NCBI RefSeq assembly: GCF_008580665.1
Contig: NZ_BKDJ01000001.1
Location: forward strand, 186,001-250,000
Origin: Zafaria cholistanensis
GTDB taxonomy: Bacteria; Actinomycetota; Actinomycetes; Actinomycetales; Micrococcaceae
Length of the DNA: 64,000 bases
Direction of reading: 5' to 3'
Both the position numbers and the translations under genes were made by a program. Below are positions 20,550 through 28,797 of the stretch, one piece after another. Below the pieces are notes generated by a model, which was not told the DNA's origin, did not search any database, and saw only the letters and a list, made by a program, of their open reading frames with translations. Position 1 is the stretch's first letter; each line of letters opens with the position of its first letter.

Positions 20550-21605
20550 ATGATCCGGCTCCGTAAGCTGGCACAAGCCGCATCCCTGTTCACCACCCCG
20601 CTAGCCCCCGAGGATTTCCTCGCACTGCTCAACCCCATCCACTCGACGCGCCAGCTGCGCGGCGTAGTGACCCGGGTCGAGGCCGAAACGGCCGATTCGG
20701 CCACCATCCACTTCCGCCCCGGGCGCGGCTGGAAGGCCCACGAAGCCGGCCAGTGGGCCCGCATCGGCGTCGAGCTGGACGGCGTGCGCCACTGGCGCAG
20801 CTACTCCCTCAGCGCCGCCGCCGGCGAGGACCCGGCCATCACCGTCACCGCCGTGGGCGCCGTCTCGGAGGCCCTGGTCCGCGACACCCGGCCCGGCGAC
20901 GTGCTGTTCCTGGCCCCGCCACAGGGCGATTTCACCCTGCCCGAGCACCCCCGCCCGCTGCTGATGCTCACCGCCGGCAGCGGCATCACCCCGGTCATGT
21001 CAATGATCCGCACCCTGGTTCCGCGCCGCCGCGACGCGGACGTGGTGCTCATCCACTCGGCCCGCACGCCCGAGTCCAGCCTCTTCCGCGAGGAGCTGGC
21101 CGAACTGGCCGACCAGTTCCCCAACCTGCGCCTCATTCAGCGCTTCACCGCCACGGACGGACGGCTGGACCTCTCCACCCCCGCCGCGGTGGAGGCCATC
21201 TGCCCCGACTGGCGCCAGCGTGCCGCCTACGCCTGCGGACCGGACGGGTTCGTGGGCGCCGCGGAGGCGCTGTGGCAGGCCGAAGCGAACGGCGCGGGGC
21301 TGAGCATCGAGCGCTTCGACACCACGTTCGCCGGCGGAGCCGGGCAGGACGGCGGCGTGGTCACCTTCGAACTCTCCGACCGCGAGGTCGAGGCCCCCGG
21401 TGACGTGCCGTTGATGGAGGTCGGCGAGGACGCCGGGCTCCTGGTCCCCAGCGGCTGCCGCATGGGCATCTGCCACAGCTGCCTGATTCCCCTGCGGTCC
21501 GGCCAGGTCCGCGACCTGCGCTCCGGCGAGGTACACGGGGAACCGGGAGAGCTGATCCAGACCTGCGTCTCGGCCGCGGCCGGACCCGTCAGCCTGGGCC
21601 TCTGA
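20550..21605 (+). CDS. Ferredoxin reductase with C-terminal 2Fe-2S domain (desaturase electron donor)
   Basis: A 351-residue reductase. The FAD-binding motif is RSYSLSAA near 82, the NAD(P)-binding loop is TAGSGITPVMSM near 141, and a plant-type 2Fe-2S centre uses SGCRMGICHSC near 300 plus a final Cys in LIQTCVS. This is the arrangement of mycobacterial Rv3230c, the partner of the desaturase DesA3. The desaturase gene follows 212 bp downstream. The ATG at 20550 is chosen because the protein then begins MIRLRKLAQAAS, as is typical. Confidence 0.9.
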   Translation: MIRLRKLAQAASLFTTPLAPEDFLALLNPIHSTRQLRGVVTRVEAETADSATIHFRPGRGWKAHEAGQWARIGVELDGVRHWRSYSLSAAAGEDPAITVTAVGAVSEALVRDTRPGDVLFLAPPQGDFTLPEHPRPLLMLTAGSGITPVMSMIRTLVPRRRDADVVLIHSARTPESSLFREELAELADQFPNLRLIQRFTATDGRLDLSTPAAVEAICPDWRQRAAYACGPDGFVGAAEALWQAEANGAGLSIERFDTTFAGGAGQDGGVVTFELSDREVEAPGDVPLMEVGEDAGLLVPSGCRMGICHSCLIPLRSGQVRDLRSGEVHGEPGELIQTCVSAAAGPVSLGL

Positions 21606-21817
21606 GCGGTCCGGACGCCGCGCAGGTCCCTTCCCGTTTCCGCCCCCATATCCCCACACTATTTCCAGGACCTTCCACCGGAGCCGCAAACGCTGGATTC
21701 CAGGCCACCGGATTTCCGGCCGCCGAACACCAGCCAGCCGGCCCCGGCTGTTACCCCCACTTCAGACCCAAACGGCGAACCGTACCCGCCGCCCCGCCAC
21801 CCCAGGAGAAGCACTGC

Positions 21818-23110
21818 ATGACAGCAACCGCGAACCACCCCAGCACCGGCACCCCGCACGCGACCACCGGCGCCCCCGGTGCCACGTCCTGGGTTCCGGC
21901 AACGGAAGCCGCTCCCGACGCCGCCGCGGCAGGTGCCGCGCCCGCCGCCGTCGTGCCCCCCGCCGCCACTTCCTCCGCCAGGACGCGCCCGGGCATGCTG
22001 GCCACCGAAGGACGCCCGCTGGTGCGCCCGCCGGCCGCCGCGCACCTCTCCGATGAGCAGGTCGCGGAGATCGGACGCGAGCTCGACGCCATCCGCGACG
22101 CCGTCCTGGCCAAGCGCGGGGCGGCCGATGCCGCGTACATCCGCCGCGTGATCCGCGCCCAGCGCGTGCTGGAGATCGGCGGGCGCGCGGCCCTGCTGGG
22201 CAGCCGGAACAAGGTGGCCTGGGTCGCCGGCACCGCCATGCTGTCCCTGGCCAAGATCCTCGAGAACATGGAGATCGGGCACAACGTTTTGCACGGCCAG
22301 TGGGACTGGATGCGCGACCCGGACATCCACTCCAGCACCTGGGAGTGGGACTTCGTCACCCCGGCGCGCGCCTGGCAGCACACCCACAACGACCTGCACC
22401 ACCGCTGGACCAACGTGGTGGGCAAGGACAACGACATTGGCTACAACCTGCTGCGCATGGACCCGGACCAGCCCTGGAAGCCCGGGAACCTGGGCAACCC
22501 GCTCTACAACGCCATCCTGGCCCCGCTCTTCGAGTGGGGAATCGCGATCTATGACCTGGAACTCGAGGACTTCAAGAAGGGCCGGAAATCCAAGGAGGCC
22601 ATGAAGAGCGACCTCAAGGCGCTGGGGCTGAAGGCGGCCAAGCAGTTCACCAAGGACTACGCGGCCACCCCGGCGGCGGCCATGCTCACCGGCTCCGGCA
22701 AGCAGGCGCTGGTGGGCACGCTGACGGCCAACGCGGTGCGCAACCTGTGGGCCCACGCGGTGATCTTCTGCGGGCACTTCCCGGAGGGAACGGACACGTT
22801 CAGCGAGGAGATGGTGGAAGGCGAGACCCGGGGCGACTGGTACGTGCGCCAGATGATCGGCTCCGCGAACATCTCCGGTTCCAAGGCCATGCACCTGATG
22901 ACCGGAAACCTGTCCCACCAGATTGAGCACCACCTGTTCCCGGACCTGCCGTCCAACCGGTACGCGGAGGTGGCCCCCCAAGTCAAAGACCTCTGCCGGC
23001 GCTACGGGCTGCCCTACACCGAGGGACCCCTCCTGAAGCAGGTCGGCTCCACCTGGGGCAAGATCTTCCGGCTGGCGCTGCCCGGCGGCGCCAAGCCTGC
23101 CAGGGGCTAG
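21818..23110 (+). CDS. Membrane fatty acid desaturase (DesA3-like)
   Basis: A 430-residue di-iron desaturase that should insert a double bond into acyl chains in the membrane. The three histidine boxes are present: HNVLHGQ near 154, HTHNDLHHRW near 188 and HQIEHHLFP near 368. Hydrophobic segments are interspersed. An Ala/Pro/Thr-rich leader of ~50 residues is unusual. AGGAG precedes the ATG. Electrons likely come from the upstream reductase. The stop (TAG 23108-23110) lies at the junction of a 15-bp tandem duplication and overlaps the stop of the convergent cyclase gene. Confidence 0.92.
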   Translation: MTATANHPSTGTPHATTGAPGATSWVPATEAAPDAAAAGAAPAAVVPPAATSSARTRPGMLATEGRPLVRPPAAAHLSDEQVAEIGRELDAIRDAVLAKRGAADAAYIRRVIRAQRVLEIGGRAALLGSRNKVAWVAGTAMLSLAKILENMEIGHNVLHGQWDWMRDPDIHSSTWEWDFVTPARAWQHTHNDLHHRWTNVVGKDNDIGYNLLRMDPDQPWKPGNLGNPLYNAILAPLFEWGIAIYDLELEDFKKGRKSKEAMKSDLKALGLKAAKQFTKDYAATPAAAMLTGSGKQALVGTLTANAVRNLWAHAVIFCGHFPEGTDTFSEEMVEGETRGDWYVRQMIGSANISGSKAMHLMTGNLSHQIEHHLFPDLPSNRYAEVAPQVKDLCRRYGLPYTEGPLLKQVGSTWGKIFRLALPGGAKPARG

Positions 23111-23124
23111 CCTGCCAGGGGCTG
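23095..23124. repeat. 15-bp tandem duplication containing both convergent stop codons
   Basis: GCCTGCCAGGGGCTA at 23095-23109 is followed by GCCTGCCAGGGGCTG. The desaturase stop and the cyclase stop (CTAG overlap, 23107-23110) fall at the unit boundary. Confidence 0.95.
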
Positions 23125-24276
23125 GTCCGCCAGGACGGCGCGGTTGCGGCCCTGGGCCTTGGCCCGGTACAGCGCGACGTCGGCGGCCGCGATCACCGCG
23201 TTCAGGTCGCCGCCGTCGAGGGGCGCGATGCCGTAGCTGACGGTGGGCAGGGGAAAGTCCGCCGAGGCCTGCAGGTCCTCGAGGTTGCGGCTGATCTGCC
23301 GGGCGACGACCTCGGCCTGGACGGTTCCGGCACCGGGCAGCAGCAGCACGAACTCCTCGCCGCCGTACCGGCCCACCAGGTCGGTGGAGCGGATGGTTGC
23401 GGCACAGGCGGCGGCGAAGGTGCGCAGCGACTGGTCACCGGCGGCGTGCCCGTACCGGTCATTGACGGCCTTGAAATGGTCCAGGTCGGCCAGCACCAGC
23501 GCGCCGGGAGTTCCGGTCCCGTCCAGCCGGCGCATTTCCTCCGCCGCGAGGTCCATGAAGCCGCTGCGGTTCAGCAGCCCCGTCAGCCCGTCCCGGATGG
23601 CCCGGGTGCGCAGTTCCCGGGTCACCTGTTCGTTGCTCAGGGCCGCCATGCTGAAGGAGACCACCACCAGCAGCATCATGGTCAGCAGCGTGGTCTGGGC
23701 AGAGCCGAAGACGGTGAGGAAGACCTGCCCCCGGGGTCCGTCGATGATGAAGGCGACGCACCGGCCCAGGTAGTAGACCGCCACGGCTCCGGCCGCCAGG
23801 GCCATGGGCCGCTGGATCCGGGTATAGCCCGACGGCAGGCGCCACAGCTCCAGCGAGGACAGCCCGATCATCAGGGCCATCGTGGCCAGGAACCAGGCGC
23901 CCCCGGCCCAGTTGTTGGTAGCGGGAGTGTCCAGGGCCGACGCCACGGTCACCACGCCCGCCGCCCCGGCGGTCAGGTGCCACGTTCCGGCCGTAGTCGC
24001 TCCGGACGCGACGGTTCGCAGCGACCGCGCCCCGGCCCAGACGCTTCCGGCCCCCAACACCGCCAGGACGTTTCCCAGCGGATTGGCCCATATCTGATGG
24101 ATGGTTCCGTTCAGCAGGTAGGCCGAGGAACCGGCCAGGAACAGGGCGATGGCGGCGGACCACCAGAAGCTGTAGGCCGAGCGGGTGCGGCGGTAGGTGT
24201 CGAAGTAGAACAGCAGAAACAGGGTCAGTGCCACGGCGCCGAAGGCGACCCGCAGGGTGAGGGTATCGAGCACCAC
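23107..24276 (-). CDS. Membrane-bound diguanylate cyclase
   Basis: A 389-residue protein. The first ~215 residues carry about six to seven transmembrane segments, beginning FGAVALTLFLLFYFD. A GGDEF domain follows: AIRDGLTGLLNRSGF, DLDHFKAVNDRYGHAAGD and the active-site variant RYGGEEFVLLLPG. GGEEF is a functional variant in many cyclases. It should make cyclic-di-GMP in response to a membrane signal. The GTG at 24276 sits directly before the first helix. A GGDEF-EAL protein at 42954 and a cellulose-synthase-like enzyme at 45029 are possible partners. Confidence 0.9.
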   Translation of the reverse strand: MVLDTLTLRVAFGAVALTLFLLFYFDTYRRTRSAYSFWWSAAIALFLAGSSAYLLNGTIHQIWANPLGNVLAVLGAGSVWAGARSLRTVASGATTAGTWHLTAGAAGVVTVASALDTPATNNWAGGAWFLATMALMIGLSSLELWRLPSGYTRIQRPMALAAGAVAVYYLGRCVAFIIDGPRGQVFLTVFGSAQTTLLTMMLLVVVSFSMAALSNEQVTRELRTRAIRDGLTGLLNRSGFMDLAAEEMRRLDGTGTPGALVLADLDHFKAVNDRYGHAAGDQSLRTFAAACAATIRSTDLVGRYGGEEFVLLLPGAGTVQAEVVARQISRNLEDLQASADFPLPTVSYGIAPLDGGDLNAVIAAADVALYRAKAQGRNRAVLADQPLAG

Positions 24277-24458
24277 TTTTACCTGTTTCTACTTGTTTCC
24301 AATGGCGGGCGGACGAGGGCCGAAGGCAATTATTGCAGGTGACGGGCGGCGCTCCGTGTGGCGGCCGCCATATTGGCTGCGGCGTGCCGCGCGGGCCCGG
24401 CGGGCCCCAGGGCCCGCGCGGCGGGGGGACAGGCTCAAGGCCGGCGTGGCGGGAGGGA

Positions 24459-24464
24459 TAAACT
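24459..24464 (+). promoter_or_regulatory. -10 element for a probably leaderless tsaD mRNA
   Basis: TAAACT ends 7 nt before the ATG, with only GGGGGAC between. Confidence 0.55.
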
Positions 24465-24471
24465 GGGGGAC

Positions 24472-25548
24472 ATGTCTGCCCCCCTGCCCACCGCCCCCCT
24501 GGTCCTTGGGATCGAATCCTCCTGCGACGAGACCGGCGTCGGCATCGTGCGCGGCACCGAGCTGCTGGCCAACGCGGTCTCCTCTTCGATGGAGGAGCAC
24601 GTGCGCTTCGGCGGGGTCATCCCGGAGATCGCCTCGCGCGCGCACCTGGACGCGTTCGTGCCGACCCTGCGCTCCGCGCTGGACACCGCCGGGGTCACGC
24701 TCGAGGAGGTCGACGCCCTGGCCGTCACCTCCGGCCCGGGCCTGTCCGGGGCGCTGATGGTCGGCGTGGCCGCCGCCAAGGCCCTGGCCCTGGCCACCGG
24801 CAAGCCCCTCTATGCGATCAACCACCTGGTGGCGCACGTGGGCGTCGGGGTGCTCGACGGCGGGGACCTGCCGGAGAACCTGGGAGCGCTGCTGGTCTCC
24901 GGCGGCCACACCGAAATCCTCAAGGTGGACGCGCTGGCCAGCGACGTCACCCTGCTGGGCGCCACCATCGACGACGCGGCCGGGGAGGCCTATGACAAGG
25001 TCGCCCGCCTGTTGGGGCTGGGCTACCCGGGCGGACCGGTCATCGACCGCATCGCCAAAGACGGCAACCCCAAGGCGATCCGCTTCCCGCGCGGGCTGAC
25101 CATGCCCAAGTTCACCGGCACCGCGGAGGCCCCCGGCAGGCACCGCTACGACTTCTCCTTCTCCGGGCTGAAAACCGCCGTCGCCCGCTGCGTGGAGCAG
25201 TACCGGGCCCGTGGCGAGGAGATCCCGGTCGCGGACATCGCGGCCAGCTTCCAGGAGGCCGTCGTGGACGTGGTCACCTCCAAGGCCGTGCTGGCCTGCC
25301 GCGAGCACGGAATGTCCACCCTGCTGCTGGGCGGGGGAGTGGCCGCCAATTCCCGGCTGCGCGAACTGCTGGCCGCGCGCTGCGCCTCCGCGGGAATCGC
25401 GCTGCGCGTGCCCCGGCCGGGGCTGTGCACGGACAACGGGGCCATGGTCGCGGCCCTGGCCGCTCAGGTGGTCATGGCCGGCGGCCGGCCCAGCGGCCTC
25501 CGCTTCGCCGCGGACTCGGGCCAGCCGGTCACCGCCATCACCCTCTGA
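24472..25548 (+). CDS. tsaD: tRNA N6-adenosine threonylcarbamoyltransferase TsaD
   Basis: A 358-residue ASKHA enzyme that transfers the threonylcarbamoyl group to tRNA A37. It starts with [17 protein letters not shown], has the metal-binding [10 protein letters not shown], the SGGHTEIL loop and [10 protein letters not shown] near the C-terminus. The ATG at 24472 fits both the family N-terminus and the -10 element. It is separated from tsaB-rimI by the PucR-desaturase-cyclase insert, and the ybdK gene converges on it 58 bp downstream. Confidence 0.95.
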   Translation: MSAPLPTAPLVLGIESSCDETGVGIVRGTELLANAVSSSMEEHVRFGGVIPEIASRAHLDAFVPTLRSALDTAGVTLEEVDALAVTSGPGLSGALMVGVAAAKALALATGKPLYAINHLVAHVGVGVLDGGDLPENLGALLVSGGHTEILKVDALASDVTLLGATIDDAAGEAYDKVARLLGLGYPGGPVIDRIAKDGNPKAIRFPRGLTMPKFTGTAEAPGRHRYDFSFSGLKTAVARCVEQYRARGEEIPVADIAASFQEAVVDVVTSKAVLACREHGMSTLLLGGGVAANSRLRELLAARCASAGIALRVPRPGLCTDNGAMVAALAAQVVMAGGRPSGLRFAADSGQPVTAITL

Positions 25549-25606
25549 GGCACAGCAGGGTCCCCGGAGGACCTTCCGGGAGGGAACAGCATCCGGGCGG
25601 GGCGCC

Positions 25607-26788
25607 TCAGACCGAGCGCATGCGGGCCACGTTGTCCGCCACGACGGCGCGCAGGTCCCCGCCGTTTTTCGCGGCAATCTCCCGCTGCCACTGGTATCCG
25701 GCCCCGCCCCTGATGATCCGTTCCACGTCGGCGAGTTCCTCCGCGCAGCCCAACCGGCGGGCCACCGGCTCCAGCCGGTCCAGCTCCCGCTCGAGGTGCT
25801 CGGTCACCAGCATCTCGTTGCCGGCGGCGTCGAGGATGATAATGGCCTCCATGCCGTACCGGGCCGCGCGCCACTTGTTCTCCACGCGGTACCACGGAGG
25901 CATGACCGGGATGCTCCCGCCGTTGTCCAGGGTGGTGGACATGTCATCCACCAGGCACTGGGTCAGCGCGGCGATCGCCCCGACGTCCGCCAGCGAGGAC
26001 ATCCCGTCCGGAATGCGCATCTCCACGGTTCCGAAGCGGGGCACCGGGCGCACGTCCCAGCGGATCTCCGAGATGTCGTCGATGACCCCGGTGTGCAGCA
26101 TGTCCGCCACATAGCCCTCGTACGCCGTCCACGTGTCGAAGTGGTAGGGGATGCCGGCGGTGGGCAGCTGCTGGAACATCAGCGCGCGCTGGCTGGCGTA
26201 GCCGGTGTCCTCGCCGCCCCAGTACGGGCTGGAGGCGGAGAGCGCCTGGAAGTGCGGCTGGTAGTTGATCAGTCCGTCCACCACCGGCAGCGCCTTGGCG
26301 CAGCGGTCCAGGCCCACATGCACGTGCACCCCGTAGATCACCATCTGCTGGCCCCACCACTGGGTGCGGTCAATCAGCTTGGCGTAGCGCTCCTTGTCCG
26401 TGACCTGCTGCAGCTTCGGCGGCGCGAACGGGTGGGAGCCGGCGCAGTACAGGTCCACCCCCAGCGGATCGGTGACATCGCGCACGGCCGCGAGGTTGTA
26501 GCGCAGCTGTTCCTTGGCCTCGGCCACTGTGGAGCACACACCGGTGACGATCTCGATGGTGTTCAGCAGCAGCTCCTGCTTGACGTGCGGGTGCTCCTCG
26601 TCCGCGTCCAGTTCGCCGTGGAGTTCGTGCACCCCCCGCAGCACGTCCTCCGCCACCGGGCGCAGGTCCCCCGTGCGCTGGTCGACCAGGGCGATCTCCC
26701 ACTCGACGCCGAGGGACGACTGCCCGGAGTGGGCAAAATCGATCTTCAATCCAAGCTCCAGGGGGTTGGGGGTGGCGGGTCCACTCAT
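25607..26788 (-). CDS. ybdK: Carboxylate-amine ligase, YbdK/GCS2 type
   Basis: A 393-residue member of the glutamate-cysteine ligase 2 family. Signatures are SSLGVEWEIALVD near 24-36, EHPHVKQELLLNTIEIVTG, the HVHVGL metal/ATP motif and RPVPRFGTVEMRIPDG. E. coli YbdK shows weak glutamate-cysteine ligase activity; actinobacterial homologues are often annotated so, but the true amine substrate is unknown. The ATG at 26788 leaves a 24-bp divergent gap to the GH3 gene; the open frame continues far upstream but only as antisense to that gene. Confidence 0.9.
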   Translation of the reverse strand: MSGPATPNPLELGLKIDFAHSGQSSLGVEWEIALVDQRTGDLRPVAEDVLRGVHELHGELDADEEHPHVKQELLLNTIEIVTGVCSTVAEAKEQLRYNLAAVRDVTDPLGVDLYCAGSHPFAPPKLQQVTDKERYAKLIDRTQWWGQQMVIYGVHVHVGLDRCAKALPVVDGLINYQPHFQALSASSPYWGGEDTGYASQRALMFQQLPTAGIPYHFDTWTAYEGYVADMLHTGVIDDISEIRWDVRPVPRFGTVEMRIPDGMSSLADVGAIAALTQCLVDDMSTTLDNGGSIPVMPPWYRVENKWRAARYGMEAIIILDAAGNEMLVTEHLERELDRLEPVARRLGCAEELADVERIIRGGAGYQWQREIAAKNGGDLRAVVADNVARMRSV

Positions 26789-26800
26789 CCTATCGGCCCG

Positions 26801-26806
26801 TAGACT
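26801..26806 (+). promoter_or_regulatory. -10 element for a probably leaderless GH3 mRNA
   Basis: TAGACT ends 6 nt before the GTG at 26813 with no ribosome binding site; the divergent ybdK start is only 12 bp to the left. Confidence 0.5.
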
Positions 26807-26812
26807 GGGATC

Positions 26813-28621
26813 GTGGCGCGCTTTTTCCGGACAACGACCGTCCTGCTGCTGGCTGCGGGCACGGCCCTGGCAGCCTGCACCGGCCCCGCGCCCGAAAGCG
26901 GAACGACGGCGGCCGGCACGCCGGCGTCGTCCTCCGGCCCCGCGCAGTCCTCCGGCCCCGCGCAGTCCTCCGGCCCCGCGCAGTCCTCCGGCCCGGCGCA
27001 GTCCCCCGGCACGGTGCAGTCCTCCGACCCGGCACAGGACCCGCCCACCGGTTGGGGGCCGCTGGCCAGCGACGCCGCCGCCGCCCGCGCCGCCGTCGCG
27101 CAGATGGACCTGGAGGAGAAGGCCGGGCAGGTCCTGGTGGACCACTACTCCGGGACGGATCCGGAGGCCCAGCTGGCGCTGGCCCGGAAGCTGCACCTGG
27201 GCGGAGTGATGATCATGGGCGGCAACGTGCCCACCACCGGCACCTCCGCGGCGGACACGGACAAGCTGGCCCGCGTGGTGGCCGGCTTCCAGAAGGTGCT
27301 TTCCGACGGGCGGGACTGGCCCGGGATCGTGGCTGTGGACCAGGAGGGCGGGATGGTGCAGCGGCTGAAGCAGCCGCTGACGGAGTGGCCGGCGCCGATG
27401 GCGCTGGGTGCGGCCGGGGACCCCGCCCTGACCCGGCGGGCGCAGGCGGCGATGGATGCCGAGCTGGCCCGGCTGGGCTTCACCATGAACTTTTCCCCGG
27501 TGGCGGACGTCACCACCGGGGCCTCCGACCCCACGATCGGCTCCCGCTCCTTCGGCGACGATCCCGACGCCGTGGCCGGGCACACCGTGGCCGCGCTGGC
27601 CGGCGCGCTGGACGCCGGGGTGCTGCCCGCGGTCAAGCATTTTCCGGGCCACGGCTCGGTGGCCACGGACTCCCACGTGGGACTGCCCGTGCAGGAATCC
27701 TCCCTCCGGGAACTGTCCGCCCGGGACTGGGTGCCGTTCCGCGACGCGGTGAAGGCCGGGGCGCCGATGGTCATGATGGGGCACGTCTCCGTCCCCGAAC
27801 TGGAGGAGGGGGTGCCGGCCTCCCTCTCCGCCGCCAGCTACCGGGCCCTGGAAGGGCTGGGGTTCAGCGGCGTCGCGGTCACCGATGCGCTGAACATGGG
27901 CGCGGTCACCGCGTCCTACCCCCAGGGCAGGGCCGCCGTGGAGGCGCTCAGGGCGGGGGCCGACCTGCTGCTGATGCCGCAGGCGATCGCCCCGGCCCAC
28001 GCCGCCATCGTGGAGGCCGTCCGCTCCGGCGAGGTGCCCGCGGCCCGGCTGGACGAGGCCGCCGCCAAGGTGGGCACGATGATGCTCTGGCAACAACGGC
28101 TGGCCGCTTCCGCGTCCGCCTCCGCACCGGCTTCCGGGGAGGCCTCCGGGGAAGGGCCGGACCGGCCCCGGGTTCCTCCGGCCGCCCCGGGCGCCGGCCG
28201 GGACGTGGGGCTTGAGGCCGCCCGCTCCGCCGTCACGGTGGTGACCGGGAAATGTGACGGCGCGCTGGTCTCCGGAAAGCTGCGGATCGAGGGCGGCACC
28301 CCCCAGGACCGGGCCCGGCTGCGCACCGCGGCCGGGAAGGCTGGGCTCGACGTTGCCGGCTCCGCCGCGTCCTCCGGGAAAGAGACACTGGTGAGGCTGC
28401 TGGGCAGCGGGACCGCCACCGGGACCGGGGACATCGTGGTGGCCCTGGACGCCCCGTGGGGCCTGGCCGGGTCCACGGCGCGGACCGCCCGGATTGCCCT
28501 CTACGGACGCACCCCCGAATCCTTTGCCGCGCTCGCCGACGTGCTGGCGGGAAAGGCGGAGGCCCCCGGCAAGCTGCCCGCCGGCGCCGGACGCTACCCC
28601 CGCGGCGCCGGCTGTCCCTAG
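26813..28621 (+). CDS. GH3 lipoprotein, beta-N-acetylglucosaminidase-like
   Basis: A 602-residue exported glycoside hydrolase. The signal peptide ends in the lipobox LAAC (Cys near 23), so it should be membrane-anchored outside. A linker of six-residue SSGPAQ repeats (18-bp DNA units at about 26935-27005) follows. The catalytic barrel has AVKHFPGHGSVATDSH near 275, the NagZ-type general acid/base motif, and the nucleophile Asp in VAVTDALNMGAV near 356. Residues after 400 form a second domain typical of longer actinobacterial members. It likely trims N-acetylglucosamine from wall fragments. The stop abuts 14-bp tandem repeats. Confidence 0.88.
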   Translation: MARFFRTTTVLLLAAGTALAACTGPAPESGTTAAGTPASSSGPAQSSGPAQSSGPAQSSGPAQSPGTVQSSDPAQDPPTGWGPLASDAAAARAAVAQMDLEEKAGQVLVDHYSGTDPEAQLALARKLHLGGVMIMGGNVPTTGTSAADTDKLARVVAGFQKVLSDGRDWPGIVAVDQEGGMVQRLKQPLTEWPAPMALGAAGDPALTRRAQAAMDAELARLGFTMNFSPVADVTTGASDPTIGSRSFGDDPDAVAGHTVAALAGALDAGVLPAVKHFPGHGSVATDSHVGLPVQESSLRELSARDWVPFRDAVKAGAPMVMMGHVSVPELEEGVPASLSAASYRALEGLGFSGVAVTDALNMGAVTASYPQGRAAVEALRAGADLLLMPQAIAPAHAAIVEAVRSGEVPAARLDEAAAKVGTMMLWQQRLAASASASAPASGEASGEGPDRPRVPPAAPGAGRDVGLEAARSAVTVVTGKCDGALVSGKLRIEGGTPQDRARLRTAAGKAGLDVAGSAASSGKETLVRLLGSGTATGTGDIVVALDAPWGLAGSTARTARIALYGRTPESFAALADVLAGKAEAPGKLPAGAGRYPRGAGCP

Positions 28622-28660
28622 CCGCAAGCCGCCAGCCGCAAGCCGCCAGCCGCAACCGCA
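28621..28660. repeat. 14-bp tandem repeat beginning at the GH3 stop codon
   Basis: GCCGCAAGCCGCCA occurs at 28621-28634 and 28635-28648, then a shortened copy to 28660. The last base of the TAG stop is the first base of the array. Confidence 0.9.
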
Positions 28661-28797
28661 GCCGCGCCGTTCCCGTCCCGGGCGCAGGCCCGTGCGCGGC
28701 CCGGGCTTCGGCAACCATTGCTACCCTTGGGTCCGTCCGTCCACCACCACCCTGCGCATGGGAGGAGTGCAAGCTGAGGCAGCACCTGCTGGAGCAC

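Noticed and set aside
26789..28714. Continuation of the ybdK open frame to an upstream start, giving over 1000 residues
   Set aside because: The extension is antisense to the GH3 gene and low in complexity. Family length and the conserved N-terminus place the start at 26788.
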